Shown here: piece by piece, positions 1 to 8,619 of the stretch
Numbering within the stretch: the stretch's first letter is position 1
Layout: every line of letters starts with the position of its first letter
Assembly: GCA_019244185.1 (NCBI GenBank)
Contig: JAFATB010000002.1
Span: forward strand, 62,001 to 126,000
DNA from: Acidobacteriota bacterium
GTDB taxonomy: Bacteria > Acidobacteriota > Thermoanaerobaculia > Gp7-AA8
DNA: 64,000 bases
Direction of reading: 5' to 3'
Notes under the pieces: model-generated
Database searches by the model: none
Seen by the model: only the letters and a program-made list of their open reading frames with translations
Told to the model about the DNA's origin: nothing
Translations under genes and position numbers: made by a program

Positions 1-640
1 GTCGTTCGTTCTCTTCGACGGCGAGCGTCGCGATCGCTTCGACTTCGCCGCGGTTCATCACCGTGCCGGTCGGATTGAGCGGCGTGCAGACCGCGAGCAG
101 CGCGGCCTCGCGCACGTGCGGCCGGATCATCGCCGCGGTCGGCATGAAGTTCGTCTCCGCGCCGACCTTCAGCTCGATCGGACGTCCGCCGCTGAGATAC
201 GTGTAGTGATTGTTGTTCCACGACGGCGTCGGATAGATCACCGCGTCGCCGCGATCGACGACCGCGGCGTACGCCGCGAAGATGATCGGGCGCGAGCCGC
301 CGGCGATGAGCGTCGACTCGAGCGGATACTCGAGGCCGAACGATTCCTGAAAGAATGCCAGCACCGCGCGCCGCAGCTCCAGCGTGCCGTCGGACGGCGG
401 ATAGTTCGTCTGTCCCGCGGCGAGGTTCGCGACGATCTGCGCCTCGAGCGCGCGCGGGATGCGGAACTCCGTCGGCGCGAAGTCGCCGACCGTGAGATTC
501 GCGACCGAGCGTCCCGACGATGCGTACGCGCGCACCTCGCCGGCGATCTTGAGCACCTCGGAACCGATGAGACCTTGCGCCAGCGACGAGAGCGAGCGGT
601 CGGAGCAGCGCGTGAGGATGTCGGACGTTGCGTTGGCCAT
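1..640 (-). CDS. Class I/II PLP-dependent aminotransferase (C-terminal part missing at window edge)
   Basis: The first 213 codons are present; the rest lies beyond the window start. The N-terminal part starts MANATSDILTRC and carries fold-type I aminotransferase features: VGDFAP, the substrate-loop region NYPPSDGTLELRRAV, the cofactor glycine loop AGGSRP, and the conserved CTPLNPTGT segment. The PLP lysine would lie outside the window. It is the last visible gene of a minus-strand operon and starts 7 nt after the HAD hydrolase stop. An aspartate-aminotransferase-like role is likely, but substrate specificity cannot be read from this half. Confidence 0.85.
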   Translation of the reverse strand, partial: MANATSDILTRCSDRSLSSLAQGLIGSEVLKIAGEVRAYASSGRSVANLTVGDFAPTEFRIPRALEAQIVANLAAGQTNYPPSDGTLELRRAVLAFFQESFGLEYPLESTLIAGGSRPIIFAAYAAVVDRGDAVIYPTPSWNNNHYTYLSGGRPIELKVGAETNFMPTAAMIRPHVREAALLAVCTPLNPTGTVMNRGEVEAIATLAVEENER

Positions 641-647
641 GCGCCCG

Positions 648-1361
648 TCAGCGTACCTGAGCGGCCTGCCCTTGCAAAGCGAGCCAATCGGGAAGCTCGG
701 CGATCGACTCGAGGCGCGCGAAGGTCTCGTGAATCGTCGACTCGTCGACGTGCTCGTGCGCCCACGTCGCGACGTACGGGATGTGCACCGCGCTCCCGCC
801 CGCGGCGATGGCGGGGAGGATGTCCGAGCGCAGCGAGTTACCGACCATCAGGAACTCGTCGGGCGCGACGGCGTGGCGGCGCATGATGGTTGCGTACGTC
901 TGCGCGTTCTTCTCCGACACGATCTCGACGGCGGCGAAGAACTCGCCGATGCCCGAGCGTGCCAGCTTCGACTCCTGGTCGAAGAGGTCGCCCTTGGTTA
1001 ACAGCATTAACCGATGGGAGCGCGACAGCCGCGTCACCGTCTCGCGCACGCCGTCGAGCAGTTGCACGGGCGCCATCAGCATCGTGCGGCCCCAGTCGAT
1101 GATCTGCTGGATCTCGCGTCCGCCGATGCGACCTTCGGTCAGCTCGATGGCCGTCTCGATCATCGACAGCGTGAAGCCTTTGATCCCGTAGCCGAACTGC
1201 GCGAGGTTCTTCGTCTCCGTCGCGAGCAGCCGCGCGCGAACCCAGTCTTCGGGATGGTAGTCGCGCAGCAGTTCCGCGAGCTGGCGCTCGACGGACTGGA
1301 ACATCGTCTCGTTGTGCCAGAGCGTGTCGTCCGCGTCGAACGCGATGAGGCGGAAGGTCAT
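648..1361 (-). CDS. HAD-superfamily hydrolase (phosphatase-like)
   Basis: A 237-residue cytosolic HAD-type hydrolase. Motif I is FDADDTLW near the N-terminus, motif II is LLTKGD, and the C-terminal motif IV region reads MVGNSLRSDILPAIAAGG, as in phosphoglycolate-phosphatase-like enzymes. I start it at MTFRLIAFDADD because motif I must lie close to the N-terminus and because this ATG overlaps the stop of the preceding glycosyltransferase (ATGA). A much longer upstream extension is open but lies inside the glycosyltransferase gene. The substrate is unknown. Confidence 0.85.
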   Translation of the reverse strand: MTFRLIAFDADDTLWHNETMFQSVERQLAELLRDYHPEDWVRARLLATETKNLAQFGYGIKGFTLSMIETAIELTEGRIGGREIQQIIDWGRTMLMAPVQLLDGVRETVTRLSRSHRLMLLTKGDLFDQESKLARSGIGEFFAAVEIVSEKNAQTYATIMRRHAVAPDEFLMVGNSLRSDILPAIAAGGSAVHIPYVATWAHEHVDESTIHETFARLESIAELPDWLALQGQAAQVR

Positions 1362-2098
1362 GCGCGGCGATTGTATGCGCGGTGGATCTTCCACAAATCG
1401 CGCAGCGCTTTCAGGAAATCGCCCGACTTGACCTTCGAGCCTTTCACGTCGTGCCACGTCTCGATCGGCAGCTCGTAGATCGCGCGCGCCGCGGCGTCGC
1501 GGCCGCGCTGGCGGACGAAGCGCGCGATGATCTCGACGTCGAAGATCCAGCGCGAGAGGAACGGCTTCGCGAACAGCTCGGGCATCGCGTCCGACATGCG
1601 AAAGAGCTTCGCGCCGCATTGCGTGTCGTAGACCGCGAGGCCGAGGGACGAAGAGATGAGCGTCGCGCCGACGCGGCCGAAATAGTGGCGCGACGGGTTG
1701 CGGCTGATCGAACGGCCGAGGAGGCGGACGCGCGCGGCGAAGACCATCTCGATGCGCGGCAGCGCGGTGAAGACGTCGAGGAACGCGCGCACCTCGGAGA
1801 GCGGCGTCGCGAGATCCGCATCCCAGAAGCCGAAGAAGTCGGGACGGCGCTCCATCGCCGCGAGCATCCCGCGCCGCACCGCTTCCGCCTTGCCGGAGTT
1901 CTGCTCGAGATTCACCACGAAGTAGCGCGAGGGATCTTCGTCATGCAGCGATTCGAGGAGGCGCAGCGTGCCGTCGGTGCTCCCGTCGTTGACGAAGCAG
2001 AATTCAACGCGCGTTCCGTCTGCCGTAAAGCGGCGGAACTCGTCGACGGGCAGGCGCCGCTCTTCGTTGAAGCACGGCACGACGATGATCAGATGCAC
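1358..2098 (-). CDS. Family 2 glycosyltransferase (dolichyl/polyprenyl-phosphate glucosyltransferase-like)
   Basis: A 246-residue GT-A fold transferase starting at GTG (VHLIIVVPCFNEERRL). The nucleotide-sugar site is visible as FVNDGSTDGT, then NSGKAEAVRRGM and the metal-binding DADLATPL. The C-terminal part (YDTQCGAKLF, SRWIFDVEI) is typical of DPG-synthase-like GT2 proteins that charge a polyprenyl phosphate with a sugar. No C-terminal membrane helices are visible. It is the first gene of a minus-strand operon with the HAD hydrolase and aminotransferase. A CAGAAT box 8 nt before the GTG could serve as a -10 element for a leaderless transcript, but it is weak. Confidence 0.85.
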   Translation of the reverse strand: MHLIIVVPCFNEERRLPVDEFRRFTADGTRVEFCFVNDGSTDGTLRLLESLHDEDPSRYFVVNLEQNSGKAEAVRRGMLAAMERRPDFFGFWDADLATPLSEVRAFLDVFTALPRIEMVFAARVRLLGRSISRNPSRHYFGRVGATLISSSLGLAVYDTQCGAKLFRMSDAMPELFAKPFLSRWIFDVEIIARFVRQRGRDAAARAIYELPIETWHDVKGSKVKSGDFLKALRDLWKIHRAYNRRA

Positions 2099-2130
2099 GG
2101 CGCGCCATTCTGCACTAACTTGCTCGCTGC

Positions 2131-2754
2131 ATGACGTTGTGCACGATCGAGACTCCGACGCACGGCCGCTTCCTTCATGAAGCGCGCGATCCGCGGCGTT
2201 TGCTCGTCGGCTTTCACGGCTACGGCGAGAACGCCGAGTTGCACATGGCGGAACTGCAGCAGATCCCGGGCGCGGAGTCGTGGTCGCTCGTCGCCGTGCA
2301 AGCGCTGCATCCGTTCTACACGCGCAGCGAGCAGGTGGTGGCGAACTGGATGACGCGGCAGGATCGCGAGCTCGCGATCGCCGACAACATCGAGTACGTG
2401 CGCCGCGTGCTCGCAACGCTGCCGTCGCCGCGTACGCTCGTCTTCCTCGGCTTCTCGCAAGGCGCCGCGATGGCGTCACGCGCCGCCGCACGCGTCGCGT
2501 CCGCGCAAGGTCTCATTCTCCTCGGCGGCGACATTCCGCCGGAGCTCCGTTCCGACGACGCGATCCGCTGGCCGGCGACGCTCCTCGCGCGCGGCGTGCG
2601 CGACGACTGGTACACGGACGCGAAACTCGAGAGCGACGCGGCGTTCCTCGAACCGCGCACGCGCGTCACGCGCTGCATCTTCGACGGCGGCCACGAATGG
2701 ACGAGCGAGTTCCGCGCGTCGGCGGGGGAGTTTCTGCGCACCGTTGATCGTTGA
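2131..2754 (+). CDS. Serine esterase, alpha/beta hydrolase (phospholipase/carboxylesterase family)
   Basis: A 207-residue alpha/beta hydrolase. It has the oxyanion region GFHGYGENAEL, the nucleophile elbow GFSQGAAMA (Ser about residue 115), an Asp candidate in GVRDDWYTD and the catalytic His in GGHEWT near the C-terminus. No signal peptide, so cytosolic. It is divergent from the glycosyltransferase operon with only 32 nt between starts; a TAACTT box lies 9 nt before the ATG. The stop codon falls in a short tandem GTTGATC repeat, and uvrC starts 12 nt downstream. Confidence 0.85.
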   Translation: MTLCTIETPTHGRFLHEARDPRRLLVGFHGYGENAELHMAELQQIPGAESWSLVAVQALHPFYTRSEQVVANWMTRQDRELAIADNIEYVRRVLATLPSPRTLVFLGFSQGAAMASRAAARVASAQGLILLGGDIPPELRSDDAIRWPATLLARGVRDDWYTDAKLESDAAFLEPRTRVTRCIFDGGHEWTSEFRASAGEFLRTVDR

Positions 2755-2766
2755 TCAGTGGTTCGC

Positions 2767-4590
2767 ATGTCTGCCCGCCTCGAACGCCTGAAAGCGCGCC
2801 TCAAAGAGTTGCCCGAGCGGCCCGGCGTATATCTGCACAAGAACGCGGAAGGGCAGGTCATCTACGTCGGCAAGGCGCGCAATCTGCGCAACCGCGTGAC
2901 CTCGTATCTCGTCGGCCGCGGCGCACGCGACGCGAAGACGATGACGCTGATCAACGAGATCGACGCCATCGACTTCGTCACGACGAACAACGAACTGGAG
3001 GCGATCCTCCTCGAGAACAACCTCATCAAGGCGCACCAGCCGCGCTACAACATCCTTCTTCGCGACGACAAGAGCTATCCGTATCTCAAAGTCACGCTGT
3101 CGGAGGATTACCCGAGGGTCGTGTTCACGCGGAGAGTCGACCGGAAGAAGGGCGATCTGTTCTTCGGGCCGTTCTTCGCTGGAACGGCGCGGCGCATCCT
3201 CAAGCTCGTCGCGGATCAGTTCAAGCTGCGCAGCTGCGATCTCGACATCGACGAAGGCAAGAGCGCGCTGTCGCGACCTTGTCTCTACTACGACATGCAT
3301 CAATGTCTCGGCCCGTGCGTGGTCGGGCTGACGACGTCCGCGGAGTATCGCGAGATGGTCGACGACGTCGTGCTGTTCCTCAGCGGCAAGTCGAAAGAGC
3401 TGCAGGCGCGGCTCGGCGAGCGGATGTACCGCGCGGCGGAGCAGGAGAACTACGAGATCGCGACGTACTACCGCGACCTCATCCGCACCGTCGAGCGCAT
3501 TCAGGCCGAGCAGCAGGTGGAATCGGCGGAAGACGAGGACATGGACGTCTGGGGCCTGTACGAAGAAGGCAACGATGTCGCCGTGCAGCTCTTCGTCATC
3601 CGCGGCGGCAGCGTCGTCGATCGGCGCGAGCTCTTCTGGGAGAAGATCGAGGAGTACCAGCCGGGCTACTTCCTGAGCGAGATCCTGCAGCGCTATTATC
3701 AAGATAACTTATTCATTCCAAACGAGATCCTCATGCCGTTCGAGGTCGAGGATCGCGATCTCCTCCTCGAATGGCTGGCCTCGCAGGCGCAGCGAAAAGT
3801 CAACCTGCGCGTGCCGCAGCGCGGGCGCGGCGTCGACCGGCTCGAGCTCGCCAACCGCAACGCGCGCCTCTCGCACGAGTCGCGGTTCAAGAAGTCGCAG
3901 CAGGATCGGCTCGCGATTGCCGCCGAGCGCCTCGGCACGATCCTCGGCTACGGCGACCGCGCGATCCAGAAGATCGAGTCGTTCGACATCTCGAACATCC
4001 AGGGCACGGACTCCGTCGCCGGCATGGTCGTTCTCGACCGCGGCAAGTTCGACAAGAACCAGTACCGCGTTTTCAACATCAAGACCGTCATCGGCGCGGA
4101 CGACTTCCGCTCGATGGCGGAGGCGGTCGATCGCCGGTACCGGCGCTTGCTCGAAGAGAGCAAAGCGCTGCCGGACATGATCCTCATCGACGGCGGACGC
4201 GGCCAGCTCAATGCCGCCCTCGCGGCGCTCAACAAGCTCGGCGTCGAGGAGATCCCGATCGCGGGGCTCGCGAAGCGCGAGGAAGAGATCTACGTTCCCG
4301 ATCGCGAAGAGCCGATCCGGCTCGACCGTCACGATCCGGCGCTGCAGCTGCTGCAGATGGTGCGCGACGAGACGCACCGCTTCGCCGTGTCGTCGCATCG
4401 CCGCCGCCGCGCGAAGCGCACGCTGCACAGCGCGCTCGACGATCTGCCCGGCATCGGCGAGAAGCGCAAGCGGCTGCTGCTCGAACGCTTCGGCAGCGTC
4501 TCCGCGATCAAACAGGCGTCTGCACAAGACCTGATGCACGTCCTCGGACGAAAAGTGGGGCAGACGTTGTGGGATGAGCTGCACGAATAG
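2767..4590 (+). CDS. uvrC: Excinuclease ABC subunit C
   Basis: UvrC makes the dual incisions in nucleotide excision repair after UvrA2B damage recognition. About 607 residues: GIY-YIG nuclease domain at about 13-92 (RPGVYLHKN, IYVGKARNLRNRV), UVR domain near 213-250, RNase-H-like endonuclease core (FDISNIQGTDSVAGMVV, LIDGGRGQLNAA) and a C-terminal helix-hairpin-helix pair (LDDLPGIGEKRKRLLL). I prefer the ATG (MSARLERLK); an in-frame GTG lies 9 nt upstream. Length is normal for the family. Confidence 0.97.
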   Translation: MSARLERLKARLKELPERPGVYLHKNAEGQVIYVGKARNLRNRVTSYLVGRGARDAKTMTLINEIDAIDFVTTNNELEAILLENNLIKAHQPRYNILLRDDKSYPYLKVTLSEDYPRVVFTRRVDRKKGDLFFGPFFAGTARRILKLVADQFKLRSCDLDIDEGKSALSRPCLYYDMHQCLGPCVVGLTTSAEYREMVDDVVLFLSGKSKELQARLGERMYRAAEQENYEIATYYRDLIRTVERIQAEQQVESAEDEDMDVWGLYEEGNDVAVQLFVIRGGSVVDRRELFWEKIEEYQPGYFLSEILQRYYQDNLFIPNEILMPFEVEDRDLLLEWLASQAQRKVNLRVPQRGRGVDRLELANRNARLSHESRFKKSQQDRLAIAAERLGTILGYGDRAIQKIESFDISNIQGTDSVAGMVVLDRGKFDKNQYRVFNIKTVIGADDFRSMAEAVDRRYRRLLEESKALPDMILIDGGRGQLNAALAALNKLGVEEIPIAGLAKREEEIYVPDREEPIRLDRHDPALQLLQMVRDETHRFAVSSHRRRRAKRTLHSALDDLPGIGEKRKRLLLERFGSVSAIKQASAQDLMHVLGRKVGQTLWDELHE

Positions 4591-4644
4591 GCGATAATCG
4601 CCGCGATCCGCGGGACGCGAATTGTCGAAAGGGTGGGAGCCTGC

Positions 4645-6738
4645 ATGCTCGAAGGCGAGATCAGCGAGATTCAACTCATCGAACGGCTCGTAGAGCTGTG
4701 GCGCGAGCAGTTCACGGGAGCGATCCGCTTCGAGAACGACGGTATCATCAAGATCGTCTACTTCAAGAGCGGCGACGTGCTCTCCGCGAGCACGAACGAT
4801 CGCGCCGACAGCGTCGACGAGATTCTGATGCGCGCGGGCAAGGTCTCCCGCGAGCACGTCAAGCAGGCGCTCGCGAAGCGGAAGGAAAGCGAGACGCTCG
4901 GCGACGCGCTCCTGAACCTCGGCTTCATCACCCGCAAGGAGCTGACGTGGGCGCGGCGCGTTCAGGTCGTCGGCGTCATCCGCTCGATCGCCGCGTGGAC
5001 GCACGGCTCGTTCACCATCGTCGCCGACTATCTGCCGAAGCGCGACGAAGGCACGCTCTTCCCGCTGCCGCAGCTCCTCGTCGAGCTGATCGTCACCGAA
5101 CAGGATCGTCCGCGTTTCGAGCGGGCGATGGACGGCGGCGACGCGATCTTCGCGAAGGCCGCCGACTTCGACGACGTCTTCCGGCGCCTCGGATTGAATG
5201 AGGACGCCGAGGCGATCGCCGCGCAGATCGACGGCGAGAAGACCGCCGCGCAGGTGGCGATCGCGTCGGGACGCGACACCTTCAATGTCTACAAGCTGCT
5301 CGAGGCGCTGGCGACGTTGGGCGTTTTGACGCGCACCGCAAACCCTCAAGCATCACCTCAGCTTTCGGCGGATGACTTTGCAACGGCAGGAGTTGCGGAC
5401 GCCTCGGAGATGTGGTCCGAGCCGCCGCAGCCCTCGGAGCCGCAGTTCGAGTTCGACGAGACGGAGACGATGGCGATGCCGGAACCGGCGCCACACGTGC
5501 CCGCCTACGAAACCTCGCCGGCGGTCACCGCGACGTCGGCGTGGGATGACGAGGACGAGCCGCCGGTGACGGCGAAGATGCCGGCGTGGGACACGCCGCC
5601 GCGCGAGCCGCTGGCGGTTCCGATCCCGGCGCAGATCGAGCCGCCCGCGGATGCGGACGAGGACCAGTGGGGCTTCGACGAGGCGCAGCTCGAGACGGCG
5701 CGCCGCGCGTCGGTGCCGCTGCGCGAGTCCGATCCGCCCGCCGACGATCTCGATCTCGTCGATCCGGCTGCCGCGCCGCCGCCGCGCACCGGACGTCGTT
5801 ACGGCTTCATCGTGACGGTTCTCGTGCTGCTGATTCTCGGCGGCGTTGGCTACGGCGCGTTCCTCTGGTGGCAGAGCCGCGACGCGCAGGTCGCCTCCTC
5901 GGAACCGCTCGCCGTGCCGCGTGCGCGAAGGATGCGCAAACCGGCCACGACGACGGCAGAGGCGAGCCTCGCGACGTCTGCGCCGACGACTACCGACGCG
6001 ACGAGCACCGCCACGCCAACGACGACGACGTTCACGCCGCAGTTGAGCGCGACGACGACCACGCCGCCGCTGAGCGCGGCCGCGACGACCGCCGCACCGG
6101 CGAACATCACGCGCAACGCCCCGTCATCCGTCGCGACGACGCCGGTGACGACGACGACTGCGCCGGCGTCGGCGGCGAACGCGCGTCAGCCGATGCGCGT
6201 GACCGCGACGCCTCCGGTGAGCACCGCCGTGCCGACGACGCATGCGGCGACGCCATCGCCCGCGCCTGCGGCTGCCAACACGCATCAACCGATGCGCGTC
6301 ACGGCCGCGCCGCCGGCGACGAACGGGCGCCCCACACCCGCAACGACTCCCGCCGCTACGCATCAGGCCACGCCAGCTTCCGCCACGCCCGCAACCGACA
6401 CGCAGCCGCTCCCGACCGTCACGCGCAAGGCGACGCCGGCAGCCGCGTCGCGCACGCGCGATCAGTACGACGCGATGGCGCGCGAGTACGCGGCGAATGC
6501 GACCGGCAACTACACCGTGCAGATCCAGATCCTCTGTCAGGAGTCGAATCTCGCCGGCGCGATTCGCAGCGGCGGCAGCAACGTCTGGTTCGTGCCGCAG
6601 ACGCTGGGCGGGCGCGCGTGCTATCGCGTGTTTTGGGGACGCTACCCGACGCGCGATGCGGCGCAGAGTGCGATGGCGTCGATCCCTTCCGCGCTGCGCG
6701 ACAAGAGCGCGGCGGTCAAAGCCGTGCCGAAGCACTGA
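4645..6738 (+). CDS. DUF4388 protein with single TM helix, Thr/Ala/Pro linker and SPOR-like C-terminus
   Basis: About 697 residues with an unusual build. Residues 1-210 match the DUF4388/PATAN-type module (MLEGEISEIQLIERLVEL, FTGAIRFENDGIIKIVYFKSG). An acidic, Pro-rich stretch follows, then one hydrophobic helix near 386-408 (FIVTVLVLLILGGVGYGAF), then about 190 residues of Thr/Ala/Pro low complexity. A C-terminal globular segment of about 75 residues (YTVQIQILCQ..., VFWGRYPTRDAAQSAM) resembles a SPOR/peptidoglycan-binding fold. This suggests a cytoplasmic signalling module tethered to the periplasm or cell wall. The start is ATG because GGGTGGGAG directly before it is a good ribosome-binding site; a GTG 12 nt upstream lies within that site. 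Confidence 0.8.
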   Translation: MLEGEISEIQLIERLVELWREQFTGAIRFENDGIIKIVYFKSGDVLSASTNDRADSVDEILMRAGKVSREHVKQALAKRKESETLGDALLNLGFITRKELTWARRVQVVGVIRSIAAWTHGSFTIVADYLPKRDEGTLFPLPQLLVELIVTEQDRPRFERAMDGGDAIFAKAADFDDVFRRLGLNEDAEAIAAQIDGEKTAAQVAIASGRDTFNVYKLLEALATLGVLTRTANPQASPQLSADDFATAGVADASEMWSEPPQPSEPQFEFDETETMAMPEPAPHVPAYETSPAVTATSAWDDEDEPPVTAKMPAWDTPPREPLAVPIPAQIEPPADADEDQWGFDEAQLETARRASVPLRESDPPADDLDLVDPAAAPPPRTGRRYGFIVTVLVLLILGGVGYGAFLWWQSRDAQVASSEPLAVPRARRMRKPATTTAEASLATSAPTTTDATSTATPTTTTFTPQLSATTTTPPLSAAATTAAPANITRNAPSSVATTPVTTTTAPASAANARQPMRVTATPPVSTAVPTTHAATPSPAPAAANTHQPMRVTAAPPATNGRPTPATTPAATHQATPASATPATDTQPLPTVTRKATPAAASRTRDQYDAMAREYAANATGNYTVQIQILCQESNLAGAIRSGGSNVWFVPQTLGGRACYRVFWGRYPTRDAAQSAMASIPSALRDKSAAVKAVPKH

Positions 6739-6760
6739 CGGCGGGCGAGGCGCGACGCCG

Positions 6761-7180
6761 GTGCCGTGGCTCATCGACGGCTCGAACGTGCTCGGCGGCG
6801 AGCGTTACGCCGATGACGCGAAGCGGCGGCTCGTGCGCTTGCTCGCGTCGTTCGCGCGCGCGAAACGGACGCGCGTCACCTGCGTCTTCGACGGTCCGGA
6901 GCCGCCGAGCTTCGCGCGCCATCTCGGCGCGGTGAGCGTCGTCTTCGGCGGTACGCGTTCGGCGGACGACGTCATCGCCGAGCGCGCGGCGAACGGCCGC
7001 GGTTGGAGTGTCGTCACGTCGGATCGCGGACTCGCCGCGCGCGTGCAGCGTCGGCAGGTGACGGTGGTTGCGCCGCGCGCGTTTCTGCGCGACATTGAGC
7101 TCACGGCGACGACCGAAGACGCGGGCGAGGAGGACTGGCTCGCGTATTTTTCCGATCCGAAAAACCGGGAGAAATTTTGA
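6761..7180 (+). CDS. YacP-like NYN (PIN-fold) domain protein
   Basis: A 139-residue protein that begins directly with the NYN signature WLIDGSNVLGG. Acidic residues continue in VTCVFDGPEPPSFA, SADDVIAE and VVTSDRGLAARV, the expected metal-binding set for a PIN-like ribonuclease. It starts at GTG 22 nt after the DUF4388 gene; the frame is open far upstream, but that stretch lies inside the previous gene. A hairpin with a short T-rich tail follows the stop. RNA cleavage is inferred from family resemblance only. Confidence 0.8.
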   Translation: MPWLIDGSNVLGGERYADDAKRRLVRLLASFARAKRTRVTCVFDGPEPPSFARHLGAVSVVFGGTRSADDVIAERAANGRGWSVVTSDRGLAARVQRRQVTVVAPRAFLRDIELTATTEDAGEEDWLAYFSDPKNREKF

Positions 7181-7203
7181 TGTCGGCGCGCCGACATTGT
7201 TTC
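7181..7203 (+). terminator. Probable intrinsic terminator after the NYN gene
   Basis: The perfect 16-nt palindrome TGTCGGCGCGCCGACA begins immediately after the TGA stop and is followed by TTGTTTCT. This fits a rho-independent terminator separating the NYN gene from rnpB. Half of the palindrome recurs at 7246-7254. Confidence 0.55.
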
Positions 7204-7260
7204 TAAGTGCTTAAATCAGAAGCAATTTAGCGGACGGAATTTCATGTCGGCGCGATGCTT

Positions 7261-7266
7261 TATCCT
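7261..7266 (+). promoter_or_regulatory. Probable -10 element of rnpB
   Basis: TATCCT lies 4 nt before the first paired base of the RNase P RNA. That predicts initiation at about 7273, at the 5' end of helix P1. No convincing -35 hexamer is visible. The surrounding 7197-7245 stretch is conspicuously AT-rich for this genome, as expected of a strong RNA promoter region. Confidence 0.45.
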
Positions 7267-7270
7267 GTCC

Positions 7271-7655
<385 letters not shown>

Positions 7656-7664
7656 TTCCTTTGC

Positions 7665-7678
7665 TAGCATCCAGCGCG
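7665..7678 (+). promoter_or_regulatory. Leaderless promoter of the LD-carboxypeptidase gene
   Basis: Extended -10 box TGCTAGCAT (TAGCAT at 7665-7670), exactly 7 nt before the GTG start at 7678. Transcription would begin at the start codon. There is no Shine-Dalgarno sequence between rnpB and the GTG. The same geometry occurs before accA and the peptide-binding lipoprotein gene. Confidence 0.55.
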
Positions 7679-8619
7679 TGACGCTCATCCGGCCCCGCGC
7701 CCTCCCATCCAACGCCCACATCGCCGTTCTCGCCGCCTCGTCGCCGTCCGACGTCGCGCGCATCGAGTCCGGCGCGCGCGCCATCGAACAGCGCGGCCAT
7801 CGCGTGACGCTCGCCGCGAACATCGGCTCGCGCCACCGCGGCTATCTCGCCGGCAGCGACGCCAAACGCGTCGCGGAGATCAACCGCTTTCTCCGCTCCG
7901 ACGAATACGACGCGTACTTTTTCGCGCGCGGCGGCTACGGCGCGATGCGCATCCTCGACGATCTCGACTACGACGCCATCGCCGCGAACCCGCGCCCGAT
8001 CGTCGGCTTCAGCGACATCACCGCCATCCATCATGCGATGGCCGTTCGCGTCAACGTCGCCGGTCTGCACGGACCGATGGTGAACCTCGACTTCAACGAC
8101 GGACTCACACCCGACGTCGACGCGTGGCTCTGGTCGATGCTCGCCGGCGAGGCGCCGCTCGTGCGCGACTTCGCACGCGAAGACGTCGTCTGTGAAGGCG
8201 AAGCCGAAGGTCCGCTCTTCGGCGGCTGTCTCTCGCTCACCACCGCGCTCCTCGGCACGCCCTACGACTATTGGATCGACGGCGGCATCTGGTTCTGGGA
8301 AGACGTCGACGAGCCGCTCTACCGCATCGACCGTATGTTGACCCACTTACGGCTGTCTGGCAGAATGCCGCAAATCCGAGGTGTGGTCATCGGCACGTTG
8401 AAAAACTGCGGGAATGAGGCCGATTTACTGGCCTTTTTGCGCGAATTCTTCGGCGGCCTGTCCATCCCCGTCGTACGCAATCTGCCGTTCGGTCACCAGG
8501 GAAACAATCTCCTCATGCCGATCGGAGTTCCCGTTCGCCTGAGCACCGCTGAGCATACGTTGACGATCACCGAACCCGCGGTTGCGCTCCAGCCGGCGGC
8601 GAGGTCTCACCGCACATGA
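7678..8619 (+). CDS. LD-carboxypeptidase, peptidase family S66
   Basis: A 313-residue S66 peptidase that trims the terminal D-Ala from L,D-tetrapeptides in murein recycling. Family features: VLAASSPSD near the N-terminus, FFARGGYGAMRILDDLDYD, VGFSDITAIHHAM containing the nucleophile-strand motif, GLHGPMV, and the C-terminal HQGNNLLMPIGVPV containing the catalytic His. No signal peptide, so cytoplasmic as in the family. It starts at GTG and appears leaderless. Its stop overlaps the ATG of the next gene (ATGA). Confidence 0.88.
   Translation: MTLIRPRALPSNAHIAVLAASSPSDVARIESGARAIEQRGHRVTLAANIGSRHRGYLAGSDAKRVAEINRFLRSDEYDAYFFARGGYGAMRILDDLDYDAIAANPRPIVGFSDITAIHHAMAVRVNVAGLHGPMVNLDFNDGLTPDVDAWLWSMLAGEAPLVRDFAREDVVCEGEAEGPLFGGCLSLTTALLGTPYDYWIDGGIWFWEDVDEPLYRIDRMLTHLRLSGRMPQIRGVVIGTLKNCGNEADLLAFLREFFGGLSIPVVRNLPFGHQGNNLLMPIGVPVRLSTAEHTLTITEPAVALQPAARSHRT

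Noticed and set aside
995..1015. GGTTAACAGCATTAACC inverted repeat as a regulatory site
   Set aside because: It lies inside the HAD hydrolase coding region in the middle of conserved protein sequence (LMLLTKGD), so codon constraint explains it.
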